From NCBI GenBank assembly GCA_016295505.1, contig JAEDLC010000125.1, positions 1-5,039 of the forward strand: a stretch of 5,039 nucleotides of DNA. Direction: 5' to 3'. Below the pieces are notes generated by a model. It saw only the letters and a list, made by a program, of their open reading frames with translations. It did no database searches and was not told the origin of the DNA. Of the stretch, positions 1-4,677 are shown one piece after another; within the stretch, counting starts at the first letter, position 1, and each line of letters begins with the position of its first letter. The position numbers were made by a program, and so were the translations under genes. The stretch comes from Dorea sp. (GTDB lineage Bacteria > Bacillota_A > Clostridia > Lachnospirales > Lachnospiraceae).

Positions 1-172
1 GCTTCTTAGGTGTAGCAGTCTTAACAGCTGTACATACACCTCTCTTCTGTGGAGCAGAAGCGTCCGTACTTCTCTTTCTTAAAGAGTTATACCCTTTCTG
101 AAGAGCAGGAGCTGTTGACTTCTTTACAGATGTCTGACGTCCTTTTTTTACTAACTGGTTAAATGTTGGCAT
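1..172 (-). CDS. rpsL: 30S ribosomal protein S12, N-terminal 57 residues (partial, runs off the left edge)
   Basis: This is the start of ribosomal protein S12, a small-subunit protein of the decoding centre that helps control translational accuracy. The translation opens MPTFNQLVKKGRQTSVKK, continues with APALQKGYNSL and reaches PQKRGVCTAVKTATPKK. These blocks match the Gram-positive S12 form, which has a roughly 13-residue insertion relative to E. coli S12 before the PQKRGVCT block. Residue K56 in TPKK is the lysine whose substitution gives streptomycin resistance in Bacillus. It is intact, so there is no sign of that resistance in the visible part. The ATG at 172 is preceded by AGGAGG at 182-187, nine bases upstream, which fixes the start. 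The frame is open to the window edge, so about 80 further residues should lie outside. In Firmicutes rpsL normally leads the str operon (rpsL, rpsG, fusA, tuf). A promoter directly upstream (266-294) fits that role here. Confidence 0.97.
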   Translation of the reverse strand, partial: MPTFNQLVKKGRQTSVKKSTAPALQKGYNSLRKRSTDASAPQKRGVCTAVKTATPKK

Positions 173-205
173 TCTCTTTCACCTCCTACGATTATAATAA
201 GTTGC

Positions 206-258
206 TTATTCATCTTCTGAATAAACGCACACAAATATATCGCTTGCTTTTGTGCACG
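206..258 (-). other. rpsL 5' leader with two inverted repeats
   Basis: The predicted rpsL leader contains two potential hairpins in tandem. The first pairs CGTGCACAAA (258-249) with TTTGTGTGCG (235-226) across a 13-nt loop, as ten pairs including two G-U wobbles. The second pairs TTATTC (224-219) with GAATAA (211-206) across a 7-nt loop. Neither is followed by a U-run, so neither looks like an intrinsic terminator. They could stabilise the leader or act in regulation of the ribosomal operon. I do not recognise a known r-protein leader motif, and the second stem is weak and AT-rich. Confidence 0.4.
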
Positions 259-265
259 CTAGATT

Positions 266-294
266 AGTTTATTACGTATTTTGCCGCTTGTCAA
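266..294 (-). promoter_or_regulatory. Sigma-A-type promoter of rpsL / str operon
   Basis: On the minus strand a perfect -35 box TTGACA (294-289) is followed by a 17-bp spacer and a -10 box TAAACT (271-266; four of six consensus bases). Transcription should start near 259, giving an 87-nt leader before the rpsL ATG. The -35 box begins only 7 nt beyond the stop codon of the VanZ-family gene, so the promoter fills the gap between that gene and rpsL. I see no terminator between them, so read-through from the upstream unit could add to this promoter. Confidence 0.75.
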
Positions 295-300
295 GGGATT

Positions 301-795
301 TTACTTGATTTTTATCTGAATTTGACGATTTGACGTATGCTTTTTATATCTTTTTATTCCTGTCCGCAAAATATATATAAGAAGAAGTCCGATCAGGACC
401 CCGGATGCATCCAGTATGACGTCTGAGATCTGTCCGCTTCTTCCCGGAACATACAATTGATGAATCTCATCGCTCGCCGCATAGAAGGTTCCGGTTACAA
501 AGGAATACAGACCGGCCTTCCGGCCGGCAATACCCGAAAAAGAAAACCACAGAAGCATTCCCAGGATTGCATACTCCGACGCATGTGCACATTTGCGGAC
601 CGGATAATCAATCCGCTCCGCAAATGCATCCTGCCGTTCTTTTGGCCATTCCTGAAATTCACTGATACATATCTCGCCGATCATCCGTCCGACGGACCGG
701 CTTATCTGAGTTGACTCTTCTGCCGGGTTGGCGGAAAAGGAAAATATAACTACCATCCACAAAAAGGTCAGAAGAGGAAATATCATTTTTCTCAA
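301..795 (-). CDS. VanZ-family integral membrane protein
   Basis: This is a small membrane protein of about 164 residues with the hallmarks of the VanZ-like family (Pfam VanZ). It has a first hydrophobic helix at about residues 5-21, a charged motif RKCAHASEYAILG (R67, K68, H71, E74) running into a second helix, a third segment ending in DEIHQLYVPGRSGQISD (D109, E110, Q113, P117-R119, D125), and a last helix at about 126-143 containing D129 and G132. A basic tail follows. VanZ of enterococcal Tn1546 gives low-level teicoplanin resistance, but most chromosomal homologues have no defined function, so a resistance role should not be assumed. The first codon is probably TTG at 795, with GGAG at 807-810 eleven bases upstream. 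An ATG at 786 is the alternative and would remove three residues. The gene starts one codon after the nucleotidyltransferase stop and is probably cotranscribed with it. No terminator follows. Confidence 0.88.
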   Translation of the reverse strand: MRKMIFPLLTFLWMVVIFSFSANPAEESTQISRSVGRMIGEICISEFQEWPKERQDAFAERIDYPVRKCAHASEYAILGMLLWFSFSGIAGRKAGLYSFVTGTFYAASDEIHQLYVPGRSGQISDVILDASGVLIGLLLIYILRTGIKRYKKHTSNRQIQIKIK

Positions 796-798
796 TAT

Positions 799-1728
799 CT
801 ACAGATCTCCAAACAAATCATTTTGATATACACCATCCGCAATCAGTTTTGCAAATGATTCTACTACCACCGGCTTGTCCTCTTTATAAGTAACGCCAAA
901 CCAGCGGTCCTGTGTCTGAAGGACTTTGACAGACATCTTGCCCTTCTGAAGCAGGCGGTCAATATAGGTAGGAAGAAGGTATTCCGCTTTCAGTTCCCTC
1001 TCCTCGTCTCCCTCGATCTCATGGAAGAAATCAACGAATCCTTCTTCCAGCAGATCCACAAACTCGGAAGTCAGTCCCCACATATTCATGGATACAAAAG
1101 AGCTGGTATCTATCGGCATCTCTCCCGCTTTTGCTCCATTTTCTGTTTTTACAATATGATATGTTTCAACCACATCTGTCAGATAACCTTTTTTATCAAC
1201 CGTACACACTCCTCTGGTTACACTTCCGTTTTCACTGAGCGTATTTCCCAGAATAAAGCCTGCCATGCACAGATTGGATGCCCTTGCCGGTGTATAACCG
1301 GCCAGAAAATCATGTATCTTAACAAAGGCTTCTTTTCCGTAATAATCATCCGCATTGATCACGACAAAAGGTTCCTGTATAATTCCCTTACAGGCCAGGA
1401 CTGCCTGTCCCGTTCCCCAGGGCTTCGTCCTTCCCTTTGGTCGCGCAATTCCCTTTGGAAGATCATCCAGATCCTGATATGCATACTGTATCTCCACATC
1501 CAGTCTGCTGCAAATCTTTTCAATCCGATTGCCAATTGCTTCTTTAAACGCTTCTTCTATATCTTTCCGAATAATGAAGATAATCTTATTGAATCCCGCT
1601 TCGATTGCATCATGGATCGAATAATCCATGATAATCTCTCCATTTGGTCCAACGGACTCCAACTGCTTAATACCGCCGCCAAATCGCGAACCGATTCCGG
1701 CTGCCATAATCACTAATGCTGTACCCAT
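799..1728 (-). CDS. Nucleotidyltransferase family protein (NTP_transferase fold)
   Basis: The 309-residue protein belongs to the GT-A-like nucleotidyltransferase superfamily that includes sugar-1-phosphate nucleotidylyltransferases. The N-terminal signature LVIMAAGIGSRFGGGIKQL (residues 5-23) is the nucleotide-binding loop, with R15 and K21 in the expected places. The block KPWGTGQAVL (102-111) and the acidic motif NADDYYG (125-131, D127/D128) fit base recognition and metal binding. FVSMNMWG (211-218) and RWFGVTYKED (275-284) are further conserved-looking blocks. No left-handed beta-helix or acyltransferase extension is present, so this is a stand-alone transferase. Substrate and product cannot be read from the sequence; a sugar phosphate or a phosphorylated alcohol for cell-surface polymers is possible. 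The ATG at 1728 has AAGGAG (1740-1735) six bases upstream. The HD-hydrolase gene lies 35 bp upstream and the VanZ gene immediately downstream, which suggests one operon. Confidence 0.88.
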   Translation of the reverse strand: MGTALVIMAAGIGSRFGGGIKQLESVGPNGEIIMDYSIHDAIEAGFNKIIFIIRKDIEEAFKEAIGNRIEKICSRLDVEIQYAYQDLDDLPKGIARPKGRTKPWGTGQAVLACKGIIQEPFVVINADDYYGKEAFVKIHDFLAGYTPARASNLCMAGFILGNTLSENGSVTRGVCTVDKKGYLTDVVETYHIVKTENGAKAGEMPIDTSSFVSMNMWGLTSEFVDLLEEGFVDFFHEIEGDEERELKAEYLLPTYIDRLLQKGKMSVKVLQTQDRWFGVTYKEDKPVVVESFAKLIADGVYQNDLFGDL

Positions 1729-1763
1729 CTGCTTCTCCTTATCTTTTCATACATCAGTAAATG

Positions 1764-2327
1764 TTACAACCCCAGCACATCCGCAATTGCTCCCATTTCT
1801 TCAAGAGCAACATCGATCAGATCGTCCAGACTAAGTCCTGTATACTCAATTGCCTCCATATAATCTCTGTTTGCTCCTGCCGCAAAACGCATCTCGTTAA
1901 ATCTCTTCATGACAGATTTGTGCTTTACACTGGCAATTTTTTTATCCGGATAAATCTGTGCCACTGCTTTCACAAATCCGCTCATCGGATCTGCGGCAAG
2001 TAATGCATACTGAATATTTGTCTTTGCCTTTACTCCGCTCTTTGGATTGTGTGCACAGATGGCATCAAAAAGTACCTTGTCTTCAATCCCTTCTTTTTTC
2101 AGTATCTCCACTGATGTAGGTCCGTGAACACTCAGATCATGCTGCCAGTCACACTGTTCTTCATCCAGATCATGCAGAAGTCCGGCAATCCCCCAATATT
2201 CAACATCATCCGGAGCAAGCCTTTTCGCAAGACCTTTCATAATCGCCTCAACAGCGTAAGAATGGGTAATATAATTCTCCCCCTTCATATATTTCATTAA
2301 AATTTCATGTGCTTTTTCTCTGTTCAT
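1764..2327 (-). CDS. HD-domain hydrolase (COG2316-like predicted phosphohydrolase)
   Basis: The 187-residue soluble protein is a compact HD-superfamily metal-dependent phosphohydrolase. The metal-binding pattern is visible as H22 (in ITHSYAVE), H52-D53 (in LLHDLDEE) and probably D113 (in LAADPMSG). H68 (SVHG) and H93 (CAHN) are further candidate ligands, as in HD proteins with five or more ligands. Length and motif order resemble the uncharacterised HDIG-like hydrolases grouped in COG2316; the natural substrate is not known. No signal peptide or membrane segment is seen. The start is well supported: ATG at 2327 preceded by GGGAGG (2340-2335) seven bases upstream, with a good promoter at 2372-2400. 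It is the first gene of a probable operon with the nucleotidyltransferase and VanZ genes. A perfect inverted repeat within the promoter suggests repressor control. Confidence 0.87.
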   Translation of the reverse strand: MNREKAHEILMKYMKGENYITHSYAVEAIMKGLAKRLAPDDVEYWGIAGLLHDLDEEQCDWQHDLSVHGPTSVEILKKEGIEDKVLFDAICAHNPKSGVKAKTNIQYALLAADPMSGFVKAVAQIYPDKKIASVKHKSVMKRFNEMRFAAGANRDYMEAIEYTGLSLDDLIDVALEEMGAIADVLGL

Positions 2328-2371
2328 GTTTCTTCCTCCCTGTCGTCTACCATATCATCGCATTTATAGTT

Positions 2372-2400
2372 ATTGTAACACAGAATTATGTTTCTGTGAA
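2372..2400 (-). promoter_or_regulatory. Promoter of the HD-hydrolase / nucleotidyltransferase / VanZ unit
   Basis: On the minus strand TTCACA (2400-2395; five of six consensus bases) and TACAAT (2377-2372; five of six) are separated by exactly 17 bp. Transcription would begin near 2365, leaving a leader of about 38 nt that carries the strong GGGAGG site before the ATG at 2327. This placement argues against the 66-codon open frame (2524-2324) that crosses the promoter being a real gene. Confidence 0.75.
2379..2398. promoter_or_regulatory. Operator-like perfect inverted repeat inside the HD-unit promoter
   Basis: CACAGAA (2379-2385) and TTCTGTG (2392-2398) form a perfect 7-bp dyad with a 6-bp centre. 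The 20-bp element fills the -35/-10 spacer of the minus-strand promoter and covers most of its -35 box. A dimeric regulator bound here would block RNA polymerase. No regulator gene lies in the window, so the protein is unknown. As RNA the element would sit upstream of the predicted start site, so a DNA-level role is more likely than a hairpin role. Confidence 0.55.
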
Positions 2401-2441
2401 GTTTTCCATCTGCCGCAGTTTGCATTCGTATTTTTCCGGAA

Positions 2442-2470
2442 TTGATTTTCTTCTGTATCTTCGGTATAAT
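2442..2470 (+). promoter_or_regulatory. Promoter of the TauE/SafE-type permease gene
   Basis: TTGATT (2442-2447; four of six -35 consensus bases) is followed by a 17-bp spacer and a perfect -10 box TATAAT (2465-2470). The start should be near 2477, about 65 nt before the permease ATG. It is back-to-back with the minus-strand HD-unit promoter, with the facing edges of the two -35 boxes about 41 bp apart. Confidence 0.75.
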
Positions 2471-2482
2471 TTTAAGCGGCTC

Positions 2483-2507
2483 GTCTGAATATGTATATTT
2501 TTCAGAC
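2483..2507 (+). promoter_or_regulatory. Inverted repeat in the permease leader
   Basis: GTCTGAA (2483-2489) and TTCAGAC (2501-2507) are perfect inverted copies around an 11-bp AT-rich centre, just downstream of the predicted start site. It could be an operator for a dimeric repressor acting as a roadblock, or an mRNA hairpin ending about 20 nt before the ribosome binding site. No U-run follows, so it is not a terminator. Which of the two roles applies cannot be told from sequence. Confidence 0.45.
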
Positions 2508-2541
2508 ATGCATATACCATACATACTGAGAGGTTTTTACC

Positions 2542-3303
2542 ATGCACTTATCACCACAAATGTTTTTCATCGTATGCCCGCTGGTCTTTCTCGCCGGTCT
2601 CGTTGACGCCATTGGAGGGGGAGGCGGCCTGATTTCACTTCCCGCCTATCTGATCGCAGGACTTCCGCCACACACGGCAGTCGCTACCAACAAGCTTTCT
2701 TCCTCATTCGGGACAACACTGGCAACTTTACGGTTTGCACGAAACCATCTGATTAACATAAAATTAGCAATTCCTTCTGTGATCGTTGCTATTGCCGGAT
2801 CCTCCATCGGCTCTCATTTTTCTTTGATGGTTCCTTCAGATATCATGACCTGCATATTGATCGCTATCCTGCCGCTGTCTGCGTTTTTTGTTCTGAACAA
2901 AAAGCTTTTCAACGATCACGGCACAGACACCATTATTCTGAACCGTCGCACCTATCTTACCGCTGCGATTGCTGCTTTTGTGATCGGTTGTTACGATGGC
3001 TTCTACGGTCCCGGGACCGGAACTTTCCTGATCATTGCCTTTACTGTTTTCGCAAAACTCAGTATCCGGACAGCCAATGCCCAGGCAAAGGTAATCAATC
3101 TGACAACAAACATCACCTCTCTGGCCGTCTTCCTGATCAACGGGCAGGTTTTCATTCCTCTTGGACTCGCGGCCGCCGCCTGTAATATGCTCGGCGGCTA
3201 TCTCGGCGCAGGACTTGTCATGAAAAATGGTTCAAAAATCGCAAGACCCAGTATCATCCTGGTATTGATTCTTCTCGGCTTTAAATTTGCAGGTTTCTAT
3301 TAA
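2542..3303 (+). CDS. TauE/SafE (TSUP) family membrane permease
   Basis: The 253-residue protein is very hydrophobic and matches the TSUP family of anion permeases (Pfam TauE/SafE), which move sulfite, sulfonates, sulfoacetate or related organic anions; some members act as exporters. It shows the family's two-fold internal repeat. The first half has VDAIGGGGGLISLPAYL (21-37), then HTAVATNKLSSSFGT (44-58). The second half has GCYDGFYGPGTGTFL (149-163), then RTANAQAKVINLTTN (176-190). About seven or eight membrane segments can be drawn, with a charged hinge at about residues 119-137. The substrate cannot be assigned, and no sulfur-metabolism gene lies nearby. The ATG at 2542 has GAGAGG (2528-2533) eight bases upstream and a promoter at 2442-2470. 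The gene is monocistronic: it is divergent from the HD-hydrolase unit and convergent with the aminopeptidase gene, with which it shares a terminator. Confidence 0.9.
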   Translation: MHLSPQMFFIVCPLVFLAGLVDAIGGGGGLISLPAYLIAGLPPHTAVATNKLSSSFGTTLATLRFARNHLINIKLAIPSVIVAIAGSSIGSHFSLMVPSDIMTCILIAILPLSAFFVLNKKLFNDHGTDTIILNRRTYLTAAIAAFVIGCYDGFYGPGTGTFLIIAFTVFAKLSIRTANAQAKVINLTTNITSLAVFLINGQVFIPLGLAAAACNMLGGYLGAGLVMKNGSKIARPSIILVLILLGFKFAGFY

Positions 3304-3324
3304 GTCTGCTATAAAAAACGGCTA

Positions 3325-3366
3325 AAAAAGGCATCGACGCAGTTTTCACTGTTTCGATGCCTTTTT
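3325..3366. terminator. Bidirectional intrinsic terminator between the permease and aminopeptidase genes
   Basis: AAAAAGGCATCGA (3325-3337) pairs with TCGATGCCTTTTT (3354-3366). An inner CAGT/ACTG stem (3340-3343 with 3348-3351) closes a TTTC loop after a small internal loop. On the plus strand the GC-containing stem ends in five T residues, 22 nt after the permease stop codon. On the minus strand it ends in six T residues, 9 nt after the aminopeptidase stop. It therefore serves both convergent genes. Confidence 0.9.
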
Positions 3367-3375
3367 CATCTCTTC

Positions 3376-4461
3376 TTATTCTTCCGGTACTACGATCAGA
3401 TCTTTTGTAAAGTCATTCAGAACTTCACATCCATCTTCTGTAATAATTACAAGGTCCTCAATACGAACACCGATGCCTTCCTCTGCGATATAGATACCCG
3501 GTTCTACAGAGAAGCACTGTCCAACCTGAATAATATCTGTATTTACAGATGATACATCACCGAACTCATGATCTTCAAGTCCGATAGAATGTCCTGTTCT
3601 GTGTGTAAAGTACTGTCCATAACCCTTTTCTTCGATGTAGTTTCTTGCCGCAAGGTCAACATCACACATTCTGTTACCCGGTTTTGCAGCTTCGATACCA
3701 CGTCTGTTAGCCTCTACTACGATATCATAGATCTCTCTTGCACGATCAGATACTTCTCCGATAAATACGGTTCTTGTCATATCTGATGCGTAATTGTCTT
3801 TGAATGCTCCGATATCAAGGATTACACAGTCGCCGCGTTTTCCCTTGGAATCGTCTGTTACATGATGTGGATCTGCAGCACCTTTTGCATATGCTGTGAT
3901 CGGATCAAATGATACATCCTCACATCCAAGATCTTTGTAGATTTCACGGATCTTTGCGTTCAGTTCTCTCTCTGTCAGTCCCTTTACAACCCATGGAATC
4001 AGTCTTTCCATAGCAATGTCATTCAGTCTGGAAGATTCTCTCATCAGTTCCTGCTCTTTTTCATCTTTTACCATACGGATGTAATCAATGATAGGAGATC
4101 CGTTCACGAACTTGCTTCCGCCGCCCAGTTCCTGCAGACGAATCAAAAATCTTGCCGGCCATGTCTTATCAATACCCATGACTTTGTCTTTTTCTACGTA
4201 TCTGCTTAAGATCTCTACGCCGTCTTCGATATCATCATACCATACAAGCTCTACACCAAGATCTTTTTCCTGTGGAAACAGTTTGTTGATGATCAGTTTG
4301 TGATTACCATTTACATTCAGGTATAATGCCAGAAGTCTCTCTCCCGGAATAATCCACTTTCCTGTGAGATAGAAGATTGCAACCGGGTCAGATACGATCA
4401 TCTGCGGAATTCCGTGCTCCTCCATAGATTTTAATACTCTTGATACTTTTCCTTGGTCCAT
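3376..4461 (-). CDS. M24-family Xaa-Pro aminopeptidase / dipeptidase
   Basis: This is a cytoplasmic metallopeptidase of the pita-bread fold (M24B), expected to cleave the bond before a proline residue in peptides. Numbering from the start at 4461 (361 residues), an N-terminal creatinase-like domain spans about residues 5-125 and includes the typical block SDPVAIFYLTG. The catalytic domain holds all five expected metal ligands: D216 in LDIG, D227 in SDMTRT, H291 in TGHSIG, E320 in VEPGIY and E335 in RIEDL. Two histidines in ADPHH (about 199-200) and H298 in LEDHE fit the substrate-binding histidines of the family. I prefer the ATG at 4461 because GGGG (4471-4468) lies six bases upstream. An in-frame ATG at 4512 would add 17 residues, but it has no ribosome binding site and lies only about 15 nt from the predicted transcription start. 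The gene has its own promoter and terminator. Aminopeptidase P or prolidase specificity cannot be separated here. Confidence 0.93.
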   Translation of the reverse strand: MDQGKVSRVLKSMEEHGIPQMIVSDPVAIFYLTGKWIIPGERLLALYLNVNGNHKLIINKLFPQEKDLGVELVWYDDIEDGVEILSRYVEKDKVMGIDKTWPARFLIRLQELGGGSKFVNGSPIIDYIRMVKDEKEQELMRESSRLNDIAMERLIPWVVKGLTERELNAKIREIYKDLGCEDVSFDPITAYAKGAADPHHVTDDSKGKRGDCVILDIGAFKDNYASDMTRTVFIGEVSDRAREIYDIVVEANRRGIEAAKPGNRMCDVDLAARNYIEEKGYGQYFTHRTGHSIGLEDHEFGDVSSVNTDIIQVGQCFSVEPGIYIAEEGIGVRIEDLVIITEDGCEVLNDFTKDLIVVPEE

Positions 4462-4533
4462 TATTGTCCCCAACCTTTCTTTGTCAAATATTACGATTCG
4501 GCAATCAGTCATTACCGATTTCTGCTGAATCCA

Positions 4534-4562
4534 ATTATAGACTCTTGTACCAAAAAAGTCAA
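4534..4562 (-). promoter_or_regulatory. Promoter of the aminopeptidase gene
   Basis: On the minus strand TTGACT (4562-4557; five of six consensus bases), a 17-bp spacer and a perfect TATAAT (4539-4534) form a near-consensus promoter. Transcription should start near 4527, giving a leader of about 66 nt to the preferred start codon at 4461. It lies downstream of the rpoC terminator, which supports transcription of this gene independently of rpoBC. Confidence 0.85.
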
Positions 4563-4635
4563 TTACTCTACGTGTTTTACCTTCAAATTGTATACTATGA
4601 ATAATCTATAATTTTTAATTTTCAATCTGTCACAA

Positions 4636-4666
4636 AAGGATTGTCGCAAATTTTGCAACAATCCTT
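4636..4666 (-). terminator. Terminator hairpin after rpoC
   Basis: On the minus strand AAGGATTGTTGCAAA (4666-4652) can pair with TTTGCGACAATCCTT (4650-4636), with one G-U pair, forming a stem of up to about 14 bp. It begins 11 nt after the rpoC stop codon and is followed by a short, interrupted U-tract (TTTTGTG counting the end of the stem). The weak U-tract lowers the expected efficiency, so this may be a partial terminator. It ends the rpoBC transcript before the aminopeptidase promoter. Confidence 0.7.
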
Positions 4667-4677
4667 AATAACTGTTC

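Noticed and set aside
191..196. Perfect TATAAT on the minus strand close to rpsL, as a second promoter
   Set aside because: No acceptable -35 box or extended -10 lies at the right distance, and the start would fall on the ribosome binding site. It is more likely AT-rich leader sequence.
457..714. 85-codon plus-strand open frame
   Set aside because: It is antisense to the VanZ-family gene, which has clear family motifs. It has no family motif of its own.
301..795. VanZ gene as evidence of a glycopeptide-resistance cluster
   Set aside because: No vanHAX-type ligase, dehydrogenase, dipeptidase or two-component regulator is present. Chromosomal VanZ-like proteins are widespread without a resistance role.
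1021..1716. 231-codon plus-strand open frame
   Set aside because: It lies wholly antisense to the well-supported nucleotidyltransferase gene, and its translation is rich in Cys, His, Ile and Phe in the way typical of a shadow frame.
2324..2524. 66-codon open frame on the minus strand overlapping the HD-hydrolase start by ATGA
   Set aside because: It lacks a ribosome binding site, covers two back-to-back promoters and both inverted repeats, and would leave only 17 bp between two divergent starts. The composition looks like intergenic DNA and no family is recognisable.
3006..3019. 14-bp perfect palindrome CGGTCCCGGGACCG in the permease gene
   Set aside because: It encodes the conserved Tyr-Gly-Pro-Gly-Thr-Gly motif and is explained by those codons. 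A 14-bp palindrome is not very unlikely in 5 kb.
4462..4512. Upstream ATG at 4512 as the aminopeptidase start
   Set aside because: No ribosome binding site precedes it, the 17 extra residues precede the usual family N-terminus, and GGGG lies correctly spaced before the ATG at 4461.
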